Shown: positions 35,021 to 44,545, numbered from the stretch's first letter. The stretch is 64,000 nucleotides of DNA from JAVBLP01 sp052034625 (GCA_052034625.1 JBPOII010000010.1:1-64000); one strand, 5' to 3'. Notes: a model not told the origin generated them from the sequence alone. Made by a program: numbers and translations.

Positions 35021-36885
35021 AATCAATACAAAACGAAAAATTTATATCTCTTATAAAAATAAATCTTTATTTTCTGTTTTTTATTGCTGCTTTTTTTATC
35101 TTTGATATATATATCACATCTATTTTTATGACGGATTTTTCAATTTTTAATGAGAAAACCCATATACTTTTCACATTGTTTTGGAGTATATGCGCAGCTT
35201 CAATAATATTTATTCTTCCTAAGAAAACTGCAAGAGTTTTCGGTGTTTTGCTTGTAATTGTTTTGATACTTTTGTTTCTGACTCAGACAGTATACTGCAA
35301 TATGTTCAATACCCCTTTTTCTTTTTTCAATTTAAAATTCGCAGGAGAAGCAATGCCTTTTCTTGGGATCATTTTTTCTTATATCCCTTTTGATGCTGTT
35401 TTGTGCATAATATTTTTTTGTATATTAATTTTATCAGCGATTTTCATTTTAAAGCAAGAAATAAAAAACCGCCATCTTTTCATTTTGCTTCCGGCAATTC
35501 CGGCAATTGCATTTTATTTTATGGCAGTTAATTATATAGACGAACCTTTCGGATATCTGCAAAAGCTTATACTGACAAAGAATCGTGGTAAAATTGCCGC
35601 AAATTTTCTGTCAATGCCTAATGAAAATCTTGAATTGTACGGCTTTTACCAATTCAGCTTTTTAGATTTCATAAAAAGCAATTCTAAAAAATCCATTGAC
35701 ACTGACATAGATTTAAAAATAAATGAATACATTAATTCTTACCCATATTCTCAAAACAATGCATATTCAAACTTATTAAAAGATAAAAACCTTATCCTTA
35801 TTCTTATTGAATCAGGCGATTCTATCGTATTAAACGCCGCAAACACACCTACTTTAGCACGGCTTATGCAAGAAGGATTAAATTTTAAAAATCATTTTTC
35901 TTCCAGTGCTTCGGGTTCAGGACCTACTTTTAATGCAGAACTTACCGTAAACACAGGGTTTTATTCCCCTGCAAAAAGTGCTGTAACTGCTAACGATCTT
36001 GGAAACAATTATTTTCCTTATGCATTGCCTAATTTATTTAAAAACGTAGGTTACAAGGTAAATTCATTTCATATGAATACTGCATCATTTTATAACAGAG
36101 GCGCTATGCACAAAGCTTGGGGATATTTAAAATATTACAGCCTTGCTGATTTAGGTTATCCTTATAATGAGATAAAAAATGATACGCTTTTTATGCGTGA
36201 TGAAACAATGCTTAATGCTATACTGCCAAAAGAAGGAAGATTTTTGAGTTTTATTATTTCTTACACAGGACATGCTCCTTACACAATAAACGGAATAGCG
36301 GTAGATTTATTTACAGAAAGTGAAAAAGAAGCTATGAAAAAAGGAATAATTGATGAAGGTCTGACGGCTTTATCCGCACAACTGCGAGAAACAGATAACT
36401 TTTTTGCCATGATGCTTAATGAAATGGAAAAAAGAAATCTCATTGACAATACAGTCATAATAGGTTTTACTGACCATTATGCTTATGGCTTTCCTTCAAA
36501 GGAAATGCTTTATAAAGACAGAGGCACAGATGATCCTAACTTTCTAAATCATACGCCTTTTTTTATATGGTCAAAAGGCTTAACACCGCAGGAAATAAAT
36601 AAAGTTTCCACAACGATTGATATTTATCCTACGATCATTAACTTATTTGGATTAAAAAAAGAAAACATGATCTATATGGGTACGGATATTTTTTCAGATA
36701 AACACAGAGGCATTGTTTTCTTTGACAATGGCTGGTATACAGGAAATAAGTATTACAACTCTTCTCTCAAAGCGCAAAACATTGCTCTTGATGAAATTGA
36801 GAAGATGTCCCTATTAAAGAAATCTATTGAAGAAACAAATAATGCAATTCTTATGACTGACTATTTCAGAAACAAGATTAATTAA
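35017..36885 (+). CDS. LTA synthase-like sulfatase-fold phosphotransferase
   Basis: A 622-residue protein: five N-terminal helices (about 10-180), then an alkaline-phosphatase-superfamily domain. Motifs: LILILIESGDS (first metal site), SGSGPTFNAELTVNTGF with the nucleophile threonine near residue 303, SFHMNTASFYNRGAMHKAWGY, and FTDHYAYGFP (metal-binding D and H). The family includes LtaS and MdoB/OpgB, which move phosphoglycerol, and related phosphoethanolamine transferases. Being last in the cluster it probably decorates the finished glycan with a phospho-group at the periplasmic face. Confidence 0.85.
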   Translation: MKSIQNEKFISLIKINLYFLFFIAAFFIFDIYITSIFMTDFSIFNEKTHILFTLFWSICAASIIFILPKKTARVFGVLLVIVLILLFLTQTVYCNMFNTPFSFFNLKFAGEAMPFLGIIFSYIPFDAVLCIIFFCILILSAIFILKQEIKNRHLFILLPAIPAIAFYFMAVNYIDEPFGYLQKLILTKNRGKIAANFLSMPNENLELYGFYQFSFLDFIKSNSKKSIDTDIDLKINEYINSYPYSQNNAYSNLLKDKNLILILIESGDSIVLNAANTPTLARLMQEGLNFKNHFSSSASGSGPTFNAELTVNTGFYSPAKSAVTANDLGNNYFPYALPNLFKNVGYKVNSFHMNTASFYNRGAMHKAWGYLKYYSLADLGYPYNEIKNDTLFMRDETMLNAILPKEGRFLSFIISYTGHAPYTINGIAVDLFTESEKEAMKKGIIDEGLTALSAQLRETDNFFAMMLNEMEKRNLIDNTVIIGFTDHYAYGFPSKEMLYKDRGTDDPNFLNHTPFFIWSKGLTPQEINKVSTTIDIYPTIINLFGLKKENMIYMGTDIFSDKHRGIVFFDNGWYTGNKYYNSSLKAQNIALDEIEKMSLLKKSIEETNNAILMTDYFRNKIN

Positions 36886-36918
36886 CTCATTTCCCATTTT
36901 TATACTCTTATACAAATA

Positions 36919-36950
36919 AAAAAGCGGTCTGTCACTTCAGACCGCTTTTT
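36919..36950. terminator. Bidirectional terminator between the glycan cluster and nagB
   Basis: A 13-base stem (AAAAAGCGGTCTG against CAGACCGCTTTTT) with a six-base loop and T-runs on both sides; it lies between two converging genes. Confidence 0.88.
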
Positions 36951-36972
36951 AAATATTATATGATTAAAATAT

Positions 36973-37683
36973 TTATAATAATGAAGCCGCTTCGGTATCA
37001 AGGAATACTGTAACTTTTTGATGAAGCTGTAAAACAGACGCCGAGCATCTCGGGTCCACATCGCCTTTTACCATTTTTCTGATAGCTTCGGCTTTTACTT
37101 TTCCTGTAGCTACCATCATAATTTCTTTGGCTTTCATAATAGAGCCTATCCCCATAGTAATAGCTTGTTTAGGCACTTCATCAATACTCTTAAAAAATCT
37201 TTTATTAGCTTCTATAGTATTTTCTGAAAGATCTACAATATGTGTCCCATAAGGGAAAACATCGCTTGGCTCATTGAAAGCTATGTGGCCGTTATTTCCT
37301 ATACCTAAAAGCTGAAGATCTATACCGCCGGCAGCATCTATCGCCGCATCATAAGAACCGCAATCTTGTTTAGGGTCAGGTATTCTCACATTTTCATGCT
37401 TAATATTTATTTTTGAAAAGAAATTATCGAACATAAATCTATAATAACTTTGTTCATGTGTACGCTCAAGCCCGACATATTCATCAAGATTAAATGTGCG
37501 CACCTTGCTGAAATTAATATCGCCTTGATTATATAGATCAACCAAAGATTTGTATATCGGCAGTGGTGAAGATCCCGTAGCCATACCTAAAACACATTCG
37601 GGTTTTTTCAAAATTTCTGCGGCTATTAATATAGCAGCAACCTTTCCAAGCTGATCTTTGTTTTCATAAACATTAATTTTCAT
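36973..37683 (-). CDS. nagB: Glucosamine-6-phosphate deaminase
   Basis: A 236-residue enzyme that turns glucosamine-6-phosphate into fructose-6-phosphate and ammonia. Motifs: MATGSSPLPIYKSLV, FNLDEYVGL, LLGIGNNGHIAFNEP (catalytic D/H region), ATGKVKAEAI. The length fits the short bacterial form without the E. coli C-terminal allosteric tail. It is a lone gene; no nagA or nagE is near. CAGGGA before the ATG is a moderate ribosome binding site. Confidence 0.93.
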   Translation of the reverse strand: MKINVYENKDQLGKVAAILIAAEILKKPECVLGMATGSSPLPIYKSLVDLYNQGDINFSKVRTFNLDEYVGLERTHEQSYYRFMFDNFFSKINIKHENVRIPDPKQDCGSYDAAIDAAGGIDLQLLGIGNNGHIAFNEPSDVFPYGTHIVDLSENTIEANKRFFKSIDEVPKQAITMGIGSIMKAKEIMMVATGKVKAEAIRKMVKGDVDPRCSASVLQLHQKVTVFLDTEAASLL

Positions 37684-37854
37684 TTTTTATCCCTGTTTTG
37701 AGACATAGCTTCATTTATTAATATTATCATAATTTTATGTATTTTCACAATATTAGACGAAAAAATTCTTCATAGGATTACAAAAATTTAAATATTATTT
37801 CATTCGTATAATATTTTATTGAGGAAATTAAAAATTGAGGTTTTTCTGGATATA

Positions 37855-37927
37855 CTGCCCGACCTGGGCTCGAACCAGGAGACTTCTGCTCCAGAGGCAG
37901 ACGTGTTACCAATTACACCATCGGGCA
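37855..37927 (-). tRNA. tRNA-Gln (anticodon CUG)
   Basis: On the minus strand a complete cloverleaf can be folded: acceptor TGCCCGA/TCGGGCA, D stem GTGT/ACAC, anticodon stem TCTGC/GCAGA with loop CTCTGGA (anticodon CTG), T stem CCTGG/CCAGG with TTCGAGC, discriminator G. CCA is not encoded. Confidence 0.94.
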
Positions 37928-38013
37928 ATTATTAAGATTTGAGATAAAAATTATACTAAAACTTATGCTTTTTGGCAAATTTATAAAGACAATTACGAAT
38001 GAACGGCAAAGAC

Positions 38014-38030
38014 AAAAAGCAGAGCTTTTT
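38014..38030 (-). terminator. Short hairpin after the FMN reductase gene
   Basis: AAAAAGC and GCTTTTT pair around a three-base loop, followed on the minus strand by a short T-containing stretch. It is a weak candidate, three bases beyond the stop codon. Confidence 0.4.
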
Positions 38031-38032
38031 TG

Positions 38033-38575
38033 TTAGTTTTGCTGATGCTTTAAGATCCACTCTTTAAAGCTTTCAAAAAATCTTGCATAAAGTTTTTTTG
38101 AAGTTTCGGCAAGTCCGCCTTTTTCATCTATATAAGCTGAAAAATTTAAATAAATTTCAGGCTGCCACATTACATAAGCGCCCAAAAAAGACATAGTCTG
38201 CTTAAGAAACATTTGAGCACTGTAAGCACCTAACGGCCCCATAGCGGCTCCAAGAACAGCTGTGCTTTTATTTTTCCACATTCCTCTTCCATAAGGACGG
38301 GAAGCCCAATCTATTGCATTCTTTAAAACTCCCGGTATTGACCTGTTATATTCGGGAGTAATGAACAATATCCCGTCAGCAGACTGTATTTTTTCTTTAA
38401 AACTTTTTACGGACTCCGGCATATCGGCTTCCATATCTTGAGAAAAATAAGGAAGTTTTGTTATATCATAAGTTTCAAGTTCAAAATCTTGCGGAGCCAA
38501 AGGTTTTATCAGTTCAAAAAGCCTTTTATTTATAGATTCTTTGGCAATACCGCCTATCAAAGTTAATATTTTCAT
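38033..38575 (-). CDS. NADPH-dependent FMN reductase
   Basis: A 180-residue flavodoxin-fold protein of the ChrR/SsuE-like group. The FMN phosphate loop GGIAKESINKRL (residues 8-19), the LFITPEYNRSIPGVLKNAIDWASRP block and AAMGPLGAYSAQ are typical. It probably reduces quinones, flavins or xenobiotics with NAD(P)H. It overlaps the DUF1844 gene by four bases and is the last gene of the operon with gltX. Confidence 0.88.
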   Translation of the reverse strand: MKILTLIGGIAKESINKRLFELIKPLAPQDFELETYDITKLPYFSQDMEADMPESVKSFKEKIQSADGILFITPEYNRSIPGVLKNAIDWASRPYGRGMWKNKSTAVLGAAMGPLGAYSAQMFLKQTMSFLGAYVMWQPEIYLNFSAYIDEKGGLAETSKKLYARFFESFKEWILKHQQN

Positions 38576-38973
38576 TTCTTTTCTTTATTATCTGCTTTTT
38601 CTGCTTCATTTTCTGCATTATCTTTTTTATCATGTCCGCAGCATCCGCAATCATGAGGATGTTCTTCTTTTTTTTCAGACTTTTTATCTTCAGATTTAGA
38701 TTCCGGCTTTGCCGCTTCATCAGCATAATTGATCTGCAAGTCCGATATAGCCGCATTTAAGAGTTCGCTTTCTTTTTTACTGAGATTTCCTTCCATTTTA
38801 TCACGTATCATAATGAGCATTTCTATATTGAACTGTGCACTTTTCAGATCTTTCGATATTTTTCCGTCTACGGGACTTGGAGTTTTCCCAAGCTGACACC
38901 AAGTTGCCTGCGTGAACATCGTTATTAAATTAAACAAATATGGGTTAAAATCCAACTTTTCCTGTTCTGACAT
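38572..38973 (-). CDS. DUF1844 protein with Cys/His-rich charged tail
   Basis: A 133-residue protein. The first 90 residues match DUF1844: NPYLFNLITMFTQATWCQLGKTP, then an AQFNIEMLIMIRDKMEGNLSKKE block. The tail is lysine/glutamate-rich and contains HPHDCGCCGH, which could bind a metal such as zinc or nickel. The family has no known function. It follows gltX by 36 bases and overlaps the FMN reductase gene. Confidence 0.8.
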   Translation of the reverse strand: MSEQEKLDFNPYLFNLITMFTQATWCQLGKTPSPVDGKISKDLKSAQFNIEMLIMIRDKMEGNLSKKESELLNAAISDLQINYADEAAKPESKSEDKKSEKKEEHPHDCGCCGHDKKDNAENEAEKADNKEKK

Positions 38974-39009
38974 TTTTAAACCTCCGAATATTATTTATTT
39001 TATTATCTT

Positions 39010-40494
39010 TTATGCAGAAAAATATTTCTCTATGCAGACATTTATTCTTCTTACTACTTCGTCTTTACCTAAGAGCTCAAGCATTTGAAATAAGCAAGGT
39101 CCCTGTGTTCTTCCTGAAACGGAAACTCTTATAGGATGAAAGACCTGCCCTGTTTTTATGCCTTTTTCTTCCGACAAATCTCTTGCATACTGTTCAAGTG
39201 CAGCGGCAGAAAAATCTTCCTGTTTTGGTAATCTTTCAGCACTTTCTTGTAATACCATCTTTGCCGTTTCTTTTGATTTTTCGGAAAGCAGTGTTTTATT
39301 TACTGCTTCCTCTTTATAATCAACATCTTTTACAAAAAAGAAATCTACAAGCGATGGTATTTCACTTAAAAGTTTAATTTTATCGTGTTCAAGTGTTATA
39401 GCTTTTTTAAGTTTTTTAATATCCCAGCCTTCTATGACTTTTTCATTTTCCGTATATTTAAGCCATTCAATAAACAAGTCGTATATTTCATCAGTATTTT
39501 TTGAACGTATTTTTTCGCCGTTAAGCCATAAAAGTTTTACCGGATCAAAAGTTGAAGGGCTGATACCGCATCTATCAAGAGAGAACTTTTCTTTCATCTC
39601 GTCAATTGTAAATATCTGCTGGCTGTCTTCAGTTGACCAGCCTAAAAGAGCAAGATAATTTATAAGAGCTTCCTGCAAATATCCTTCTTTTCTGTATTCA
39701 AGTACTGAAGTATGCCCGTGCCTTTTTGAAAGACGCGCGCCGTCAGGACCTAATATCATAGCCATGTGTGCAAATTTAGGCATTTCCCATCCTAAAGCAT
39801 TATAAAGATGCATTTGTCTTGGAGTATTTGAAATATGATCATCGCCTCTTAAAACATGAGATATTTCCATAAGATGGTCGTCAACAACACATGCAAAATT
39901 ATATGTCGGCACTCCGCTTGCTTTCAAAATAACAAAATCGTCAAGCAAAGCATTATCAAATTCCACTTTACCGCGTATAAGATCTTCCAATATAATTTTA
40001 CCGTCTTTAGGCATTTTAAATCTTATTACGGCTTTTCTTCCCTGCTGTTCTTTCTCTTTTCTTTGTTCTTCAGTCAAATGTGAACAAGTTCCGTCATATT
40101 TCGGAGGAAGTTTATTTGCCTGAGCTTTTTTACGCATTTCATCGACTTCTTCCGGTGTGCAGTAACAAGGATATGCAAGACCTTTTTCTATAAGTTCATC
40201 TGCATATTTTTGATAAATACCTTCTTCTTTTCTTTTCATCTGATAATAAGGAGCATATTTCTCAACTTCATTACCGGGACCTTCATCCCAATTAAGTTTA
40301 AGCCATTCCATTGCATCTAAAATAACTTTAACGGATTCATCGGTAGAGCGGGCCTCATCGGTATCTTCTATCCTTAAAATGAATTTCCCATTATTTCCGG
40401 CGGCAAAAAGCCAATTGAACAATGCCGTGCGCACTCCGCCTATATGTAGATCTCCTGTAGGAGACGGGGCAAATCTTACTCTTACATCACTCAT
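39010..40494 (-). CDS. gltX: Glutamyl-tRNA synthetase
   Basis: A 494-residue class I synthetase that charges tRNA-Glu (and tRNA-Gln in organisms using the transamidation route). HIGH region: APSPTGDLHIGGVRTALFN; KMSKS region: ARLSKRHGHTS; the zinc-type CYCTPEEVDEM block is present. I choose the ATG at 40494 (MSDVRVRF) because GAGGAAAG precedes it; an ATG 33 bases upstream has no such site. It belongs to a minus-strand operon that begins with the DUF1015 gene. Confidence 0.95.
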   Translation of the reverse strand: MSDVRVRFAPSPTGDLHIGGVRTALFNWLFAAGNNGKFILRIEDTDEARSTDESVKVILDAMEWLKLNWDEGPGNEVEKYAPYYQMKRKEEGIYQKYADELIEKGLAYPCYCTPEEVDEMRKKAQANKLPPKYDGTCSHLTEEQRKEKEQQGRKAVIRFKMPKDGKIILEDLIRGKVEFDNALLDDFVILKASGVPTYNFACVVDDHLMEISHVLRGDDHISNTPRQMHLYNALGWEMPKFAHMAMILGPDGARLSKRHGHTSVLEYRKEGYLQEALINYLALLGWSTEDSQQIFTIDEMKEKFSLDRCGISPSTFDPVKLLWLNGEKIRSKNTDEIYDLFIEWLKYTENEKVIEGWDIKKLKKAITLEHDKIKLLSEIPSLVDFFFVKDVDYKEEAVNKTLLSEKSKETAKMVLQESAERLPKQEDFSAAALEQYARDLSEEKGIKTGQVFHPIRVSVSGRTQGPCLFQMLELLGKDEVVRRINVCIEKYFSA

Positions 40495-40533
40495 TTTTCT
40501 TTCCTCTATATTTTTATTTTCTTTCAATCTTTA

Positions 40534-40575
40534 AGAGCCGGGCAAAGCTTGCATAAGCAACTTAAACCCGGCTCT
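40534..40575. other. Inverted repeat between hisG and gltX
   Basis: AGAGCCGGG and CCCGGCTCT form a nine-base perfect stem around a 24-base loop that holds a smaller GCTT/AAGC stem. There is no T-run on the minus strand, so it is not a typical terminator; it could be an RNA processing or regulatory hairpin between the two genes. Confidence 0.5.
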
Positions 40576-40598
40576 GAAAAAGTAAATTTTAAAATTAC

Positions 40599-41471
40599 TT
40601 AATATATTATTTTATTAAGCGGATATTCAATTATTCCTTCTGCACCTGCTCTTTTCAATGCCGGAACTATTTTTTTTACAGCTTTTTCTTCAATTATTAC
40701 TTCCAAAGCAAGCCACTTTTCATCGCTTAATTTTGAAATTGTAGGCTTTTTCAAAGCAGGAAGAACGGCAATAATATCATTTAATGCTTCGCATGGAAGA
40801 TTCATTTTAAGACCTACCATTCCTTCGGCAGCCAAAGCTCCCTGCAAAAGCATAGCCATATTCTCAATTTTTTCTCTTTTCCACTTTTCCTGCAATGCTT
40901 TCGAATTTGCTATAAATCTTGTAGTTGAAGTAAGAACTTCATCAACAATCCTAAGTTTATTTGCTTTTAAAGAAGAGCCCGTTTCCGTTAATTCCACAAT
41001 AGCATCAACAAGACTGCCGGCTTTTGCTTCAGTTGCGCCCCATGAAAATTCAATATTGGCTTTCACTTTATTTCTTTCAAAATATTTTTTCGTATAATTT
41101 ATAAGCTCTGTGGCAACTCTTTTGCCCTGCAGATCTTTTACTGATTTTACTTTTGAACTTTCAGGAACACAAAGCACCCATCTTACAGGCCTAAAACCTG
41201 ATTTTGCATAATTAAGCTCGCATACTTCCTGAACTTTTGCTCCGCTTTCGCAGATCCAGTCATAACCGGTAAGTCCGCAATCAAAAAAACCGTCCTGCAC
41301 ATATCTGCCTATTTCCTGAGAACGGACAAGCATAATTTCAAGCTCATCATCATTTGAGATAGGGAAGTATGAACGTGAAGAAACACTTATTTTTATTCCC
41401 GCTTTTTTAAATAGTTCTATCGTTGATTCCTGAAGACTGCCTTTTGGAAAACCTAACCTTAATTTTTTCAT
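40599..41471 (-). CDS. hisG: ATP phosphoribosyltransferase, long form
   Basis: A 290-residue enzyme catalysing the first step of histidine synthesis (ATP + PRPP). N-terminal LRLGFPKGSLQEST, DCGLTGYDWI and LVDAIVELTETGSSLKAN are family blocks. The last 75 residues form the HisG_C regulatory domain (VLPALKKPTISKL, EVIIEEKAVKKIVPALKRAGAEGIIEYPLNKII), so it is the self-sufficient, histidine-inhibited hexameric form. No other his gene is near. It shares TAATG with cvpA upstream. Confidence 0.92.
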   Translation of the reverse strand: MKKLRLGFPKGSLQESTIELFKKAGIKISVSSRSYFPISNDDELEIMLVRSQEIGRYVQDGFFDCGLTGYDWICESGAKVQEVCELNYAKSGFRPVRWVLCVPESSKVKSVKDLQGKRVATELINYTKKYFERNKVKANIEFSWGATEAKAGSLVDAIVELTETGSSLKANKLRIVDEVLTSTTRFIANSKALQEKWKREKIENMAMLLQGALAAEGMVGLKMNLPCEALNDIIAVLPALKKPTISKLSDEKWLALEVIIEEKAVKKIVPALKRAGAEGIIEYPLNKIIY

Positions 41472-41959
41472 TATTTCCCCTGTTTTGTATCATTTTGCTG
41501 CCTAGCCAATACACGTTTTTCAAGTAAAGGCGGAACATAATCCCGAAATAAAGGGATATTTGAATGCATAGTTTTAGATATGGTTTTATACACTGTATTT
41601 TGCTTTGGTCCTTCCAAAGCATTAGTACCATAGGTCAAAGTAGGGATCACTACATTTATACATACGATAAGCCACACAAAAACACCAAGCACGGCTCCGC
41701 CCACTTTATCTACCGGATTCATAAAAAAGAATTTTACCATTCTCAAAACAAAACCGCCGATCATCATAACAAACAGCGCCGTAATAACAAATATGAGATA
41801 ATAGTTTATTCCTTCCTGATAAGGATATCTGCTTGCAGCAAATATAGATAAAAATCCGGCAAGAACAGCAAAAAAAGTTCTTGTAAGACCTGCTGACCAG
41901 CCAAGACATGCTATCAGAACTGTACTTGCTATTAAGAGAATGTCTATTAAAAGTGTCAT
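41471..41959 (-). CDS. CvpA family membrane protein
   Basis: A 162-residue protein with four hydrophobic helices and the CvpA pattern (LIDILLIASTVLIACLGWSAGLTRT at the start, VDKVGGAVLGVFVWLIV near residue 90). The family, named from colicin V production, is linked to envelope integrity, but its molecular function is unsettled. It overlaps the DUF1015 gene by four bases and hisG by one. Confidence 0.85.
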   Translation of the reverse strand: MTLLIDILLIASTVLIACLGWSAGLTRTFFAVLAGFLSIFAASRYPYQEGINYYLIFVITALFVMMIGGFVLRMVKFFFMNPVDKVGGAVLGVFVWLIVCINVVIPTLTYGTNALEGPKQNTVYKTISKTMHSNIPLFRDYVPPLLEKRVLARQQNDTKQGK

Positions 41960-43173
41960 ACAGTCCTTATTACAACACCGCTTGCAAGTTTAGGATAGAA
42001 ATAAGTGGATTTTTGCGGCATCATTTCATTATTTAAACTTATCGCTTTTAAAGATTCAATAGGAGTTGTCGGTACAATAATAGCGATATTACCTGTCCTT
42101 TTTGCCAAAACTATGGCTTCTTTATCGTTTTTTACATAAGTAAATTCTTGAGCATCAACATCAGGAATAAGAACAAAATGTAAAGCACTTACAGCAAGAT
42201 TTCTATAAGCTTTGCCTTTGTCGGGCATAGCTTTTTTTAACATTGACTCTTTTTTTATCGTTAAAACCCTGTATGTCCCGTTTTTAAAAAGCATCATCGG
42301 CTGAATTTCTTTTTTTGACAACTTCTGAAAATCTTTTGAAGGATGAACATAAAAATATTTTTCTATATTTTCTTCTAAACATTTCGGTTCTTTAATAACT
42401 CTGTGGGTAGGCCATATCGAGATCCCCGGATCTTCCATAGGGCATAAATATGCTAAAACATAATTATAATCTTTGTCCGGAGAATATTTTTTGTCTTTTT
42501 CTTTTCTTTCCTGGCTGTAATTCCAGGCAGTTTCGTATCTGTGATGTCCGTCTGCAATAAATATCTTTTTCTTTATCATGAACTTTTCAAGATTTTTTAT
42601 AATATCTTCGTCAGAAACCACCCATAATTTATGGAATACTCCTTCTTTATCCCTTGCGGAAGCTGCAGGAGATCTTTTGGCTATTCTTTTACAAAGATCA
42701 ACCGTAATTTTTTTATCATCGTCATATAAACCGAATATCGGACTGATATTTGCTTTTACCGCTCTAAGAAGTTTAAGTCTGTCGGCTTTTGGCTTTGAAA
42801 GCGTTTTTTCGTGGGGTTTTATTGCTGCTTTCCCTGAATGAAGATTTTCAAGTTTAAGAGCAGCAAAGAAACCTCTTCTTGTCATTTTTATGCCTTTGTC
42901 TTCGAATATCTGCTCATAAAAATATAATGCAGGTTTTTCATCTTTGACAAGAATTCCGTCTTCAATCCACAATTTAAAAATATCTGCGGCATTCTTATAT
43001 TTATTCTTTTTTTCTTTAGGATCTGACAACTCTATATTTACGATATTATACGGTGAAAGCTTCAAAAGCCTTTCTTTTTCTTGCGGGCTTATGACATCAT
43101 ATGGAGGACATATAAAGTTTGTTATAACATCTTTGGAATATCTGACCGCTCTGAAAGGTTTTATTTCTGCCAT
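41956..43173 (-). CDS. DUF1015 family protein
   Basis: A 405-residue soluble protein. Family blocks: IKPFRAVRYS, ICPPYDVISPQEKERLL, SPYNIVNIELS, HEKTLSKPKADRLKLL, SPIFGLYDD, FIADGHHRYETAWNY and PTHRVIK. The conserved ADGHHRYET and HEKT segments look like an active site, but no activity is established. GGAGG precedes the ATG. It heads the operon leading to cvpA, hisG and gltX. Confidence 0.87.
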   Translation of the reverse strand: MAEIKPFRAVRYSKDVITNFICPPYDVISPQEKERLLKLSPYNIVNIELSDPKEKKNKYKNAADIFKLWIEDGILVKDEKPALYFYEQIFEDKGIKMTRRGFFAALKLENLHSGKAAIKPHEKTLSKPKADRLKLLRAVKANISPIFGLYDDDKKITVDLCKRIAKRSPAASARDKEGVFHKLWVVSDEDIIKNLEKFMIKKKIFIADGHHRYETAWNYSQERKEKDKKYSPDKDYNYVLAYLCPMEDPGISIWPTHRVIKEPKCLEENIEKYFYVHPSKDFQKLSKKEIQPMMLFKNGTYRVLTIKKESMLKKAMPDKGKAYRNLAVSALHFVLIPDVDAQEFTYVKNDKEAIVLAKRTGNIAIIVPTTPIESLKAISLNNEMMPQKSTYFYPKLASGVVIRTV

Positions 43174-43274
43174 TTTAAAAGTCCTCCGGAATATTTATGC
43201 ATCTCTGTGCATTATTATAAATACGAATTTTATTATATATGAATTAACAATGATTTTACCATAATGAATTAACA

Positions 43275-43303
43275 TTGTCAAAATGGATAAAATCTTGTAA
43301 AAT
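43275..43303 (+). promoter_or_regulatory. Promoter of the M23 peptidase gene, very short leader
   Basis: TTGTCA, 17 bases and TAAAAT. Only 12 bases separate the -10 box from the ATG at 43316 and no ribosome binding site is seen. Confidence 0.68.
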
Positions 43304-43315
43304 AAAATCCGTGCG

Positions 43316-44527
43316 ATGAAAAAATTTCTAAGAAAAATAATCTTTTTCCTAATAATACTTATTTTGTGTTCGGCTTTGGTTTTTGCCATATTGTACAAAA
43401 AGATCTCAAAGCTCGAATATATCCCTGTCCCCCAACAACAAGAACTTGATATAGAAAAAATTGTTATACAGCAGGGCGATGTTTTAGCACTTACCCTTAA
43501 AAACTCAAGACTTTCCACACAAGACATCACAGATATTCTTAAGGAACTCAGAAAAAATATTAATATTAATAAATGTATGCCGGGAGATTTTTATGAGATC
43601 ATTTACTCAACTGAAACCGGAGGATGGACAAATTTTTGGTATTATCCTTCAGGCGTGGAATTTTGTTCCATAAAAAAATCACCGGATGGAACAATAAGCT
43701 CATCCAAACAAAAGTTGGCTGTTACTTCTGCCGAATACACTGCTTATGGCACTATAGAATCATCTCTGTGGGAAGCAATGCAGCCGCAAAGTGTTCCAGC
43801 GGATGTCATATTATCTTTTGCTGACGCATTTGCTTGGAAGATAGACTTTCTCACCGACACAAGACAAGGCGATACTTTTGCTGTAATTTATGAAGTGGAA
43901 TACATAAATAAAAAAGACACGAAACTTTCTTCAAAGATAATAGCAGCACAGTACAAAACAGGTTCAAATGCATACAATGCTATTTATTATGTTTCAAAAT
44001 CAGGTAAAAGAGGATTTTTTGATGAAGAAGGCAAATCAGTAAAAAGTGCTTTCTTAAAAGCACCTCTGCAGTTTAGAAGGATAAGCTCACACTTTACAAC
44101 CTCAAGAATGCACCCGATATTAAAATATGCAAGACCGCATCTGGGAATAGATTATGCAGCTCCCGCCGGAACGCCGGTTTCCGCTGTAGCTGACGGAGTA
44201 GTAAAAACTTCAAAATACAGCGGCGGTTTCGGTCATCTTGTAATACTAAAACATTCTAACGGCTATGAAACATATTATGGGCATTTATCTAAATATGGAA
44301 GAGGAATAAGGAGAGGTGCAAGGGTAAGCCAAGGACAAATAATAGGATATGTCGGCAGTACCGGTCTTTCAACGGGGCCTCATCTTGATTTCAGAATAAA
44401 GAGGAACGGAAGATTTTTTAATTATCTTACTATGAAACAACCGCCTACATTTGAATTGAAAGGCAATGAGAAAAGTGAATTCATAAGCTATTCTGAAGGA
44501 ATACTTAACAGATTAAATAATAATTAA
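43316..44527 (+). CDS. M23 family metallopeptidase (murein endopeptidase)
   Basis: A 403-residue envelope protein anchored by one N-terminal helix (IIFFLIILILCSALVFAIL). After an OapA/LysM-like linker region, the C-terminal LytM domain (about 245-375) carries the full zinc set: H and D in RPHLGIDYAAP (about 275 and 279), YYGHLSKY, and HxD in GPHLDFRI. It should cut peptide cross-links in peptidoglycan, like MepM. It diverges from the DUF1015 operon and ends at a strong hairpin. Confidence 0.9.
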   Translation: MKKFLRKIIFFLIILILCSALVFAILYKKISKLEYIPVPQQQELDIEKIVIQQGDVLALTLKNSRLSTQDITDILKELRKNININKCMPGDFYEIIYSTETGGWTNFWYYPSGVEFCSIKKSPDGTISSSKQKLAVTSAEYTAYGTIESSLWEAMQPQSVPADVILSFADAFAWKIDFLTDTRQGDTFAVIYEVEYINKKDTKLSSKIIAAQYKTGSNAYNAIYYVSKSGKRGFFDEEGKSVKSAFLKAPLQFRRISSHFTTSRMHPILKYARPHLGIDYAAPAGTPVSAVADGVVKTSKYSGGFGHLVILKHSNGYETYYGHLSKYGRGIRRGARVSQGQIIGYVGSTGLSTGPHLDFRIKRNGRFFNYLTMKQPPTFELKGNEKSEFISYSEGILNRLNNN

Positions 44528-44545
44528 CATTAAGCAATGTAAATA

